This document shows, in pieces, positions 1 through 7,998 of a stretch of DNA of 26,688 bases (the stretch's first letter is position 1; each line of letters opens with the position of its first letter). A program made the translations under genes and the position numbers. The notes under the pieces are model-generated. The model did no database searches. It was not told the origin of the DNA and saw only the letters and a list, made by a program, of their open reading frames with translations. The stretch covers positions 1 to 26,688 of the forward strand of contig DLGD01000015.1 in NCBI GenBank assembly GCA_002482505.1. The letters run 5' to 3'. The stretch comes from Christensenella sp. UBA7703 (GTDB lineage: Bacteria > Bacillota > Clostridia > Christensenellales > CAG-138).

Positions 1-1
1 A

Positions 2-2473
2 GACAGGCCGCACGATTTTGCGGCAATTGAAAGCAAGTTGCATGAAATATACGAGGCAGAGACCGGAACCGTCTACCCACGCCCCGCGCCCAAGGCCGCG
101 GCGGACACGGCGGACAGCCTCAATAACCGCGCGCTGAGCTTCCTCGATTTAGGGAAGACAGATGTAGCGGAAGAGTGCTGGGGACGAGCGCTCTCCGTAG
201 AAGCGGAGCATTTGGATTCTCTGTTCAATCAGGGGCTTTATCTTTGGAGAAACGGGAGGATCCATGATGTTGCCATGCTGGAGCAGATTGGCCGCGCAGC
301 TCAAGACGGGCGTCGAATCGCGCTTGCCGCCGAGATCGATCGGGAACGCGGTCTGGATCGAAGTTTTTACGATGCGATCTTTGCCGTGGATTTATCGGGG
401 TTTGAGGGGAAAGACGCGCAGATAACATACAGCCATGATGGCGGATGGATCTTTGTTGGCTCGCACGAAAATGATCGACTGATCGTGCTCGACGCCGAAA
501 CGGGTGAGGTTTCGGCCACGATGGATCGTGGAAATGCGCAGACCGGCTGTGAGATACGCGCGGGCACTGAGGAGGATGTTTTTTGGTCGGCAGGCGTGGA
601 CGCGCTGGTTCGCTACAGCGTTTCGGCGCAGGAACCAACGGATTTTTTTGCAAACGATTCGGATGATATGGCCATCTGGTCGTTTGCGTTGAGTAAGAAC
701 GATGAAAGAGCTATAGGACTGCTTCGGCATGCGCGGGCGACAAACCATTATGAAGTTCCGCAAGTGATGATGTGGGACATCCGCAGCGATCGGCGAATAT
801 TGAACGTCAAGTGCATGCTCGGAGGCAGAATCTACCTCTCACCGGATGCGCGTCGATTTGCCGCGGTGAATATGGACAATCGGATCAAGGGCGTGGAGAT
901 ATGGGATACGGCCGAAGAGAGAGCGACGCTTACGCTCGGGAGCGTTGCGCAAATCATAAGTCTCAGTATTGACACCAACTTTTCACGGGCGCTAACGATT
1001 GATGCGGAGGGAATCGTCAAATTGTGGGAGTTGGAGACGGGGGAATGCCTGCGCACCTGGCCGATTGGTGAAACGACCGGCAGGGAGGAAATTGCGTTTT
1101 TTCCAGATCTGACGAGGGCTTTGATTACAAATTGCGGTATGAAGCACCTTCTGCGTGTGCTCGACCTCTCAAACGGCAGGGTTCTGGTATCGATCGGAAA
1201 CATGGATGGCGAAAGCCCGCAGATCGGAAGCGCATGTATCCATCCGCGTGGGACGCGCCTTGCTGCTGCGTCGAACGACGGCAAGCTCAAGATTTATCCG
1301 GTTCCTGCCACCGGGCTGAAGCGGGCGGGCTGGGTGATCAGCAAGATCGCTCAGACACACGAAAGGCTGACTCGGGAAAATATGTTTTTCGAGTGTATCT
1401 CTAAGGCGGAGCAATACCTGTCCCTAGGTAAGGGAAAAGACGCGTGCGAGCAAATCAACCGCGCGCGGGAAGTGGAAGGCTTTAGTACACACCCCGCATA
1501 TAGAGCGATCAGCCGTCGGGCTGCGCGGATTTGCGGCGTTTCAGGGTTGCGTGGCGTGCATAAGGCAAAATCTATGGACGGTCACTGGGACAGCCCGCGG
1601 CTTGTTGTGGTGAGCCAGGATGGGCGATTTGTTGTGACCTCCTGCATCGAGGGCAAAGACCGTCAAGCTCTTTTATGGGATTTGACGCTTGACAAATGGA
1701 TATGGCAGATATATAACCCTGAACACTGTATGGCCGCAGCGTTTCACCCCGATGGGAAGAGCTTGCTTTTGCACTGCTCTTATCAGGTTATACGTTTCGA
1801 AATTCTTCCTACCCGCAAGCCGGATGGTTCGAACGACTCCTTCTACGCAAAGCCTCAAGAAGCCTATCCCACGGGTTGGTATACCGAATACCTCGGATTC
1901 CATCCAGACGGAGAGCGATTTCTCGTGCGCGATGGGGCGTGCATACGCGTATGGCGCCTGAACGCAAAGGAGCCGATTTACGCCAGAGACATCGAGGGAC
2001 TCAATGACCTGGTTCTGCTGCCGAATGGGGAGCAGATTGCGCTCGCAACGCAGAAGGCCGGTATTTTACTCTTAAATTTCGAGGATGGGAGACAGGTGGG
2101 GGTTATTTCACAATTACGCGCAGAGAAGCTGCGTATCAGCCACAAAGGCCGCTACCTTGCGGCGAATACGGGAAGTGAGATTGAAGTGTATGATCTCGGA
2201 GCGGGTCGCATAATCGCCAGATTAACGATGGAGGTAAAGGGTGCTGAGATGTGCTTTGGGCAGGAAGACCGCTTCCTCTGGACGCAAGGGAAATGCGATG
2301 AGATTTGCCTTTGGAATGTGGAAACAGGACGAAGGATGTGGAGAGAGCAAGCCTCCCTGATGAATGTGTGCGGGCTTGCGTGCGGGCCCGACGGAGACTT
2401 CCTACTTTCAGCTAGCACGGATCACAGCCTTACGCGCTGGGAGCTCGAGTGGGAGCTAGACGCACCGAACTAA
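2..2473 (+). CDS. C-terminal part of a Ser/Thr kinase-TPR-double beta-propeller protein (5' end outside window)
   Basis: The frame is open from the first bases of the window, and its first 52 residues match the end of the kinase domain and following linker of the complete paralog at 7999-11442 (46 of 52 identical). The TTG at 38 is therefore an internal Leu codon, and the kinase domain lies upstream. Visible here are the kinase tail (DRPHDFAAIESKL), a linker rich in Ala and Pro, TPR-like helices (ADSLNNRALSFLDLGK), and WD-type blades such as LIVLDAETGEV and KLWELETGECLRTW. A helical linker follows at about residues 445-520 counted from base 2, then a second set of blades (ALLWDLTLDKWIWQI, CLWNVETGRRMW). 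Probable role: a cytoplasmic kinase whose propellers bind a partner or ligand; the ligand is unknown. The next gene starts 28 bases after the stop, so they are probably co-transcribed. I am sure of the fold and paralogy, but not of the function. Confidence 0.9.
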   Translation, partial: DRPHDFAAIESKLHEIYEAETGTVYPRPAPKAAADTADSLNNRALSFLDLGKTDVAEECWGRALSVEAEHLDSLFNQGLYLWRNGRIHDVAMLEQIGRAAQDGRRIALAAEIDRERGLDRSFYDAIFAVDLSGFEGKDAQITYSHDGGWIFVGSHENDRLIVLDAETGEVSATMDRGNAQTGCEIRAGTEEDVFWSAGVDALVRYSVSAQEPTDFFANDSDDMAIWSFALSKNDERAIGLLRHARATNHYEVPQVMMWDIRSDRRILNVKCMLGGRIYLSPDARRFAAVNMDNRIKGVEIWDTAEERATLTLGSVAQIISLSIDTNFSRALTIDAEGIVKLWELETGECLRTWPIGETTGREEIAFFPDLTRALITNCGMKHLLRVLDLSNGRVLVSIGNMDGESPQIGSACIHPRGTRLAAASNDGKLKIYPVPATGLKRAGWVISKIAQTHERLTRENMFFECISKAEQYLSLGKGKDACEQINRAREVEGFSTHPAYRAISRRAARICGVSGLRGVHKAKSMDGHWDSPRLVVVSQDGRFVVTSCIEGKDRQALLWDLTLDKWIWQIYNPEHCMAAAFHPDGKSLLLHCSYQVIRFEILPTRKPDGSNDSFYAKPQEAYPTGWYTEYLGFHPDGERFLVRDGACIRVWRLNAKEPIYARDIEGLNDLVLLPNGEQIALATQKAGILLLNFEDGRQVGVISQLRAEKLRISHKGRYLAANTGSEIEVYDLGAGRIIARLTMEVKGAEMCFGQEDRFLWTQGKCDEICLWNVETGRRMWREQASLMNVCGLACGPDGDFLLSASTDHSLTRWELEWELDAPN

Positions 2474-2488
2474 ATGGGACAAATACAG

Positions 2489-2494
2489 AAGGAG
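2489..2494 (+). promoter_or_regulatory. Ribosome binding site choosing the start at 2502
   Basis: AAGGAG ends only one base before the ATG at 2496 but seven bases before the in-frame ATG at 2502. The second start is therefore favoured over the longest frame. Confidence 0.7.
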
Positions 2495-2501
2495 AATGGT
2501 T

Positions 2502-3086
2502 ATGGCAAAGTTGTTTGAGAAAAAAGAGAAAAAGCAGGAATACAAAAACGGCATGCGGGCTTTAACGCCGGAGGAAACGGAACGGGCCGACAAACTCAAA
2601 GCTCCGCGGCACGAGTTGATTGCAGCAATGCGGGCGATGGGCTGTTCGGAAGCAGAGATCAAAGCTGTGTTTCCAGACCCCCTTCCCGAGAGTGAGCAAC
2701 AGGACATACTAATGGAGCTTCGAAAAATGTTTGGCGAGCATCGCTATCAGGATGTGATCGATACATTCAAAACGAAGGTTACAAGCGGACTATTGACGGG
2801 GAGCGTCGCCGAGGAGGCGGTTTTTGCTGTCGGATTTTCCGGCGTGATGACAAAGAACAAGGAGCTCATCGAGGACTATGGCAACGCAACGGTGTCCTTT
2901 CTGCTCAAAAGCGTAAAAAGTGAGAACGCCATAAATCTGCTGCATACGGTTCGCGTAGTTATGCGGCTGGCGGAAGCAGAGTTGCCCGGTTGCATGAAAA
3001 TGTCAGCGCGCAAACTGTATCCAGCAATGTGCAACGCCATCGGAGCTGACAACGAGATGACGCTCGAGGTCAAGAGCTATATGTAG
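2502..3086 (+). CDS. Small helical protein of unknown function between the kinase and the hybrid protease
   Basis: This is a 194-residue protein that I do not recognise. It begins with a very basic segment (MAKLFEKKEKKQEYKNG) and then appears mostly alpha-helical, with no signal peptide and no membrane segment. Residues of about 60-190 contain several amphipathic helices (RYQDVIDTFKTKV, ENAINLLHTVRVVMRLAEAE). It follows the propeller kinase by 28 bases and precedes the Clp/FtsH hybrid by 88 bases, so it probably belongs to the same transcription unit. By position it could be an adaptor, a kinase substrate or a protease partner, but nothing in the sequence proves this. The start at 2502 is chosen over 2496 because of ribosome-binding-site spacing. 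Confidence 0.8.
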   Translation: MAKLFEKKEKKQEYKNGMRALTPEETERADKLKAPRHELIAAMRAMGCSEAEIKAVFPDPLPESEQQDILMELRKMFGEHRYQDVIDTFKTKVTSGLLTGSVAEEAVFAVGFSGVMTKNKELIEDYGNATVSFLLKSVKSENAINLLHTVRVVMRLAEAELPGCMKMSARKLYPAMCNAIGADNEMTLEVKSYM

Positions 3087-3174
3087 AGCGCCTAAACCGA
3101 TCCAATCGAGCGGCGATCATCACAGACTGACAACCGTACCACAAAGTTGGCGAATACGACGGGAGGTACCCACG

Positions 3175-6100
3175 ATGGATCTTTCCACATCAATGAAGTA
3201 CGTAATCATACGTGCCCAAGCGGAAGCAGCCGAGGCAAAGAGCGGTGGAGCACTTACGGTTGAGTTCTTGTTTTTAGGGCTTCTCAAGCTTGCTGAAATC
3301 AAGGCTGAGGACTTCGCGCCCGCTTCCCACCATAAAACTGAGATCGACGCGGATATCGCCGAGGTCAACTCGCTTTTCAAAAGCGTGGGAATCGATACCG
3401 CGCGCACGCGCGGCCTGCTGCGGCGCGCCGTGGCAGGCGGAACAAAAAGCGGCGAGAGCGAGCTTTCCGCCTGTCTTGCCGCGGCGTCGATACGAGCCGC
3501 GAATCGAGGAGTGGAAAACGTGTGCGGGCAGGATATGCTTGCCGCTATTCTAGAAAATCCTACCGGGGCAATACTCGAGGTTTGTCCGCTTAAAAAAAAG
3601 ACTGCCGCTCAGAAGGCCAAACAGCAAGGCTCGGCGGAGGCGGCGCAAATCAAACAAGGATCTTCCGACGAGATGAGCCGTGATTTCCTGCCCATGCTCA
3701 CGGGGCGAATCCGTCATATGCGGGCGAAGTTGCTTTCGACCGTACACGGGCAGGATCACGTGGTGCATGCGTTCACCGAAGGTATGTTTGCCGCTGAGGT
3801 TTTGGCAGCTTCGGATGAAAAGCGAAAGCGCCCGCGCGCCATTTTCGTCTTCGCGGGGCCGCCAGGTGTGGGGAAGACCTTCTTAGCTGAACAGGCGGCG
3901 GAGGCGCTGGAGATTCCCTTCAAGCGCTTCGACATGTCGAGCTTTGCCGACCATCAGTCCTACATGGGCCTCGTAGGTTTTGAAAAGAGTTATCAAGGGG
4001 CTAAGGCAGGAACGCTTACAGGGTTTGTCAATGAAAATCCTCACAGCATATTGCTCTTTGACGAGATCGAAAAGGCGCATCTAAACACCATACAGCTCTT
4101 CCTACAGATACTGGATGCAGGCAGGCTGACCGACCGTTTCAACGACGAGGATGTCGCCTTCAAGGATACGATCATCATCTTTACCAGCAACGCAGGGCGC
4201 TCACTTTATGAAGGAGACGCCAAGCAAAATGCTGCTGGAGTACCAAGAAAAACGCTCATCAACGCGCTCGAAACCGAAAAGAATCCGCAGACGGGTCAGC
4301 CTTTTTTTCCCGCCGCTATCACGAGCCGTATGGCGACCGGCTGGCCGCTTCTTTTCAACCATTTGCAGGCTCATAATCTGGAAAAGATCAGCACCGGCGA
4401 GATGAAGCGCTTCTGTGACCTGTTTGAGAAGCAGTACGGAATCGAAGCCGACTTCGATTCGCTTGTACCGACAGCTTTGCTGTTCAGCGAGGGCGGAGAG
4501 GCAGACGCGCGGACACTTCGCGCGCAGACTGAGCTTTTCTTCAAAAATGAAGTGTTCAAGGTATGCAGGCTGTTCAACGAGGAGCATTTCGGAACGGCGC
4601 TTTCGGGTGTTAAAAAGATTCGTTTCGTTGTGGAAACGAATCAGCTGCCGGACGCGGTGTGCCCTCTTTTCTACTGCGACGAGAAACCTGAGATACTCCT
4701 GTACGGCAGCCCACTGTTTGCCGCGCGCTGCCGTGAACATCTAAACGGTTACTTCGTATATGATACGCAAAGCGTAGAGGAGGCGCTTTCTATCGCTGGG
4801 GAAAAGGACATACGGTTGATACTAATCGATGTAGCGGGAAAGAACGCTGCCCCTGAGGGAAACGATAGTCGACTCGAGACGGTCTTTGAGGGACTGGCAT
4901 ATTCGCCTATGTCCATGGGCGCTTTTGACTTTGCGCCTATGGCTGCGGGCTTGCTGCGTGACGGCAATCGACTGTTTCGCTCCTTGCGGGAGCGCTTGCC
5001 GGAGTTACCGGTATACCTGCTCGAAACCGAGGATTTCTCAATCGATCCAGAGTTGCTGATGAGTTTTGTGCGTGCGGGGGCTCGCGGAAAACTCGTGGAG
5101 CCCATCGACGATTTCTCCGTATTCGAAGATCAGATTTCCTCCATCTGCCGCGAGTTGTATATGCAGGGCGTTGCGGCGCGCATGGCGGCTGAGCGTAAGG
5201 TGCTCTATTTTGAATCCGCCCCGAAACTTGACCAAACGCGAGCTGAAATCACCATACGGCTTCGGGAGTTCTCACTCAAGCGTGCAACCGCAGCCGACGA
5301 CGCGGACAGCGTATTGGACGACGTAGAAAAACCGAACGTGCATTTTGCGGATGTCATAGGCGCGTGTGATGCCAAGGAGGAGCTGAAGTTTTTCATCGAC
5401 TATCTTAAAAACCCAAAGAAATTCTCCGCGCAGGGTCTAAAACCGCCCAAAGGTGTGCTTTTATATGGTCCGCCAGGTACAGGCAAAACCATGCTTGCCA
5501 AGGCTATGGCGGGTGAAAGCGACGTGGCGTTCATCCCCGCCGTGGCAAGCGCGTTTGTCACCAAATATCAGGGAAGCGGCCCTGAGGCTGTGCGTGAATT
5601 GTTTAAAAAAGCGAGAAGATACGCGCCCGCGATTTTGTTTATTGACGAGATTGATGCTGTGGGCCGCAAGCGCGGCGAGTCCAACACCAGCCATGGCGAG
5701 GAGATGGCGCTCAACGCGTTGCTGACCGAAATGGACGGTTTCTCCGTTGACCCAAAGCGTCCGGTATTCGTGCTTGCGGCGACCAACTTTGACGTGGAGG
5801 AGGGGCAGGGCGGTATGGGTGTGATCGATCCCGCGCTTGCGCGGCGCTTCGATCGGAAGATTCTAGTCGATCTGCCAAACGCCGAAGAAAGAGAGCAGTT
5901 TGTGCGCTTGCTCTTAAAAAAGAACAAAACGCATACCGTCAGCGAGGATATGATTGTGCGCTTGGGCTCCCGTTCCGCTGGGATGAGTCCCGCCAATCTT
6001 GCTTCGGTGATGGAGCTTGCCAACCGAATGGCGGTAAAACAGATGAAACCCCTCGATGACGCAATTCTGGATGAGGCTTACGAGCTCACCAAGCATGGCG

Positions 6101-6651
6101 CGAAGAAGGATTGGGGCTATGAGTATCTGGAACGTGTAGCGCGACACGAAAGCGGCCATGCATTTCTTTGTTATCTAGGAGGGAATACACCCGCTTACCT
6201 CACCATCGTAGCGCGCGGCGGACATGGTGGCTATATGGAGCACTCGGATAAGGACATGGGACCGCTTTCAACAAAACAGGAGCTGATTGGGCGCATCCGC
6301 ACCAGCCTTGGCGGCAGAGCAGCCGAAATCGCTTATTATGGCGAGAAGGATGGCGTGTCCACGGGGGCAAGCGGCGATCTCGAGTCCGCTACGCGCGTGG
6401 CGCGCGCCATGATCTGCAACTATGGCATGGATGACGCATTCGGCATGGCGGTGATGACGCCCGAGGAGGCCACACGTGGTCCGCTCGCGGCCAAGGTGTC
6501 CGAACGTGTGAGCGCCATCATCCGCGAAGAAATGGAGACGACCATCCGCCTCATCACGGATAACAAAGCTCGCATTGATCGTATGGTTGACGCTCTCATG
6601 AAGAAAAATAAGCTCAGCGGCGAAGAGATGGAGGAACTACTCAAAGAATAA
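3175..6651 (+). CDS. Clp N-domain / ClpAB-type AAA+ / receiver-like / FtsH-type AAA+ / M41 zinc protease fusion
   Basis: This 1158-residue protein carries two different unfoldase motors and a protease in one chain. Domains in order: Clp N-terminal double repeat (about 1-140); AAA+ of the ClpA/ClpB second-ring type with Walker A GPPGVGKT (228-235) and Walker B FDEIEKA (D296, E297); a receiver-like alpha/beta segment (about 505-662); FtsH-type AAA+ with Walker A GPPGTGKT (765-772), Walker B IDEIDA (D824, E825) and arginine fingers in ALARRFD (R890, R891); and an M41 peptidase with HESGH (H991, E992, H995) and third zinc ligand D1068 in TGASGDL. All FtsH catalytic residues I can check are present. 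The N-terminal transmembrane pair of ordinary FtsH is missing, so it should be a soluble ATP-dependent zinc protease. GGGAGG at 3161-3166, eight bases before the ATG, supports the start. Its neighbours suggest that the flanking kinases or their propellers control substrate choice; this is inference. Confidence 0.92.
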   Translation: MDLSTSMKYVIIRAQAEAAEAKSGGALTVEFLFLGLLKLAEIKAEDFAPASHHKTEIDADIAEVNSLFKSVGIDTARTRGLLRRAVAGGTKSGESELSACLAAASIRAANRGVENVCGQDMLAAILENPTGAILEVCPLKKKTAAQKAKQQGSAEAAQIKQGSSDEMSRDFLPMLTGRIRHMRAKLLSTVHGQDHVVHAFTEGMFAAEVLAASDEKRKRPRAIFVFAGPPGVGKTFLAEQAAEALEIPFKRFDMSSFADHQSYMGLVGFEKSYQGAKAGTLTGFVNENPHSILLFDEIEKAHLNTIQLFLQILDAGRLTDRFNDEDVAFKDTIIIFTSNAGRSLYEGDAKQNAAGVPRKTLINALETEKNPQTGQPFFPAAITSRMATGWPLLFNHLQAHNLEKISTGEMKRFCDLFEKQYGIEADFDSLVPTALLFSEGGEADARTLRAQTELFFKNEVFKVCRLFNEEHFGTALSGVKKIRFVVETNQLPDAVCPLFYCDEKPEILLYGSPLFAARCREHLNGYFVYDTQSVEEALSIAGEKDIRLILIDVAGKNAAPEGNDSRLETVFEGLAYSPMSMGAFDFAPMAAGLLRDGNRLFRSLRERLPELPVYLLETEDFSIDPELLMSFVRAGARGKLVEPIDDFSVFEDQISSICRELYMQGVAARMAAERKVLYFESAPKLDQTRAEITIRLREFSLKRATAADDADSVLDDVEKPNVHFADVIGACDAKEELKFFIDYLKNPKKFSAQGLKPPKGVLLYGPPGTGKTMLAKAMAGESDVAFIPAVASAFVTKYQGSGPEAVRELFKKARRYAPAILFIDEIDAVGRKRGESNTSHGEEMALNALLTEMDGFSVDPKRPVFVLAATNFDVEEGQGGMGVIDPALARRFDRKILVDLPNAEEREQFVRLLLKKNKTHTVSEDMIVRLGSRSAGMSPANLASVMELANRMAVKQMKPLDDAILDEAYELTKHGAKKDWGYEYLERVARHESGHAFLCYLGGNTPAYLTIVARGGHGGYMEHSDKDMGPLSTKQELIGRIRTSLGGRAAEIAYYGEKDGVSTGASGDLESATRVARAMICNYGMDDAFGMAVMTPEEATRGPLAAKVSERVSAIIREEMETTIRLITDNKARIDRMVDALMKKNKLSGEEMEELLKE

Positions 6652-6673
6652 GTGACATGGGAGATATAAACCT

Positions 6674-6769
6674 GTGGATACACTGATCATCAAGGACAAG
6701 GAACGACAGGAAAAGAGAGAGAAGCATCTATCCGAAAGAGCGAATGAACGCCCGCCGCAACTTTTGTAA
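6674..6769 (+). CDS. Possible 31-residue highly charged peptide
   Basis: A short frame starts with GTG at 6674, ten bases after GGGAG (6659-6663), and ends with TAA at 6767-6769. It begins 22 bases after the hybrid protease stop. The product is rich in Lys, Arg and Glu (KDKERQEKREKHLSERANER) and has no hydrophobic segment. It fills most of the gap before the lipoprotein gene and stays open. At this length it could easily be chance, and no family is recognisable. Confidence 0.3.
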   Translation: MDTLIIKDKERQEKREKHLSERANERPPQLL

Positions 6770-6840
6770 GAAATGTGTTGATCGTCCTGCGATACGATAA
6801 ATCTGTACAAGAATCGTATTACAAAAGGAGTGTATCAGCT

Positions 6841-7596
6841 ATGAAAAAAACGAAAACTATTCTGGCGGTTCTACTTTTCACCGCCGTCCTGCTTGGTGCT
6901 TGCAAGCAGAGAATGTCCGCCCCGGAGTTCACCCACGGCGCCTATCAGATCGGCTATACAACTGCCGTTACACTGACGGACGACGAAAAGCCCGCTGTTC
7001 AAGTTACCTTTTTGTACTACATAGAAGGTGGCAAAAGGGTGCAGGGCGCGTATCCCATCGGTCAAGTGTTCGGCGATGGCGGCTTGTATGGTATTTATCT
7101 CAAAGTGGACGGTCTGGCCTACCCAATTACCTCCGTCGGCATCGCGCTTACGGAGGATGGAAAAAGAGCGGCTATATCCGTTGTGGAGGTTCCCGGTGTA
7201 TCAGAAGCGAGCGTCGTGGAGGTCTGCTCCGCGGGGCTCGATAACTATGTGGAACGGGATGGCAATCGCATTTACTATGCAACCTACTTGCTTGGGGAGC
7301 TGGCCGAGAATGGAAACAAGCAAGTTTTGATCGATTTTGCATACATCAATGGGATTGCGTTGGTCAGAGACGATGCACAGATCAGCGGGCCGTGCTCCGA
7401 GTTCTCCGATGAAATCAGAACGATTATGGAAAAGGAACCTTTTCTCGTGAATGTGGGTGGCACGGAATATGTGGCGAAATCCTTGAGTGCAAGCATCTAT
7501 GGAACGAAAGACGGAAATTTAGCCTTCGGCAGGTTGATGCTGAAGTTGGAAGTACCTCCAGATACGTCCGCGGGCGTAGTGATCACGATGCGCTGA
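6841..7596 (+). CDS. Secreted lipoprotein of unknown function
   Basis: A 251-residue protein with a typical lipoprotein signal: basic MKKTKT, a hydrophobic core, then LLGAC with the lipidated cysteine at residue 21. The mature part is probably beta-rich (VQVTFLYYIEGGKRVQG, GGLYGIYLKVDGLAY) and contains few cysteines. I do not recognise the family. The frame is open further upstream to a TTG at 6775, but that would put 22 residues before the signal peptide. ATG 6841 has AAAAGGAG ten bases upstream at 6823-6830. It lies between the cytoplasmic protease and the cytoplasmic kinase, so it could be the extracellular arm of the system, but that is a guess from position. The next gene follows after 23 bases. 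Confidence 0.85.
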   Translation: MKKTKTILAVLLFTAVLLGACKQRMSAPEFTHGAYQIGYTTAVTLTDDEKPAVQVTFLYYIEGGKRVQGAYPIGQVFGDGGLYGIYLKVDGLAYPITSVGIALTEDGKRAAISVVEVPGVSEASVVEVCSAGLDNYVERDGNRIYYATYLLGELAENGNKQVLIDFAYINGIALVRDDAQISGPCSEFSDEIRTIMEKEPFLVNVGGTEYVAKSLSASIYGTKDGNLAFGRLMLKLEVPPDTSAGVVITMR

Positions 7597-7619
7597 ATGC
7601 CGAACGGAGGGGTTCTATC

Positions 7620-7949
7620 GTGATCGAATGTGAAGGAAATTGGAGAAGTCTCGATCCTGAAACCACCATGCGTGGTATGCGGGACGATATGAGCCGAAAA
7701 GAGTTGATCGAGGTTGCTTATACTGCCCGCTGCGGCGTGGCGCGGCGCATTGCGTTGGTGTGGCTGAACGATTCCGCCTTGAACGCCTCGTTTGCTCAAG
7801 AGGACGCCGATCCGCTTGTGCGTCGCAGACTGACGCGCAGCCTTGAAGACAAGTCCATCCTAAAGCGGATTGTGGATAAGGATGGTGATGATTCTGTGCG
7901 GGAAGCCGCACAACAGAGACTCGATGCGCTGAACGAATCGGAGAAATGA
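7620..7949 (+). CDS. Small HEAT-repeat-like protein
   Basis: A 109-residue protein that starts with GTG at 7620, seven bases after GGAGGGG (7606-7612). The C-terminal half has the pattern of bacterial HEAT or variant leucine-rich helical repeats: an acidic turn, a short helix, then 'D-[DS]-VR-xAA-x-RL' (DKSILKRIVDKDGDDSVREA, then AQQRLDAL). An earlier, weaker unit is seen at DADPLVRRRLTRSL. Such repeats usually bind proteins. It has no signal peptide, so it should be cytoplasmic. It sits 23 bases after the lipoprotein and 49 bases before the kinase start, which suggests a partner of the kinase or of the hybrid protease. The repeat assignment comes from pattern only. Confidence 0.75.
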   Translation: MIECEGNWRSLDPETTMRGMRDDMSRKELIEVAYTARCGVARRIALVWLNDSALNASFAQEDADPLVRRRLTRSLEDKSILKRIVDKDGDDSVREAAQQRLDALNESEK

Positions 7950-7985
7950 AAAGTAGACTGGATAGAACTTGACAAAACAGACGAT

Positions 7986-7992
7986 GGGGAGG
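7986..7992 (+). promoter_or_regulatory. Ribosome binding site choosing the kinase start at 7999
   Basis: GGGGAGG lies six bases before ATG 7999. In-frame TTG 7969 and ATG 7984 have no comparable site. A caution: in the longer frame this stretch encodes MGRTG, a motif that recurs about 50 residues later in the protein, so a longer product cannot be excluded. Confidence 0.6.
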
Positions 7993-7998
7993 ACAGGT

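Noticed and set aside
38..2473. Complete gene starting at TTG 38
   Set aside because: The frame is open to the window edge, and the residues before 38 match the kinase paralog, so the TTG is an internal codon.
3128..3154. Promoter-like TGACAAC-N16-CGAA before the hybrid protease
   Set aside because: Both halves deviate from the ECF consensus, and the gene can be reached by read-through from upstream.
4201..4740. Minus-strand frame of 179 codons
   Set aside because: It lies entirely inside the hybrid protease gene, has no ribosome binding site and gives no protein-like product; it is a shadow of the + strand codon pattern.
6775..6840. Upstream extension of the lipoprotein to TTG 6775
   Set aside because: It would place 22 residues before an ordinary signal peptide, and it has no ribosome binding site, while ATG 6841 has a good one.
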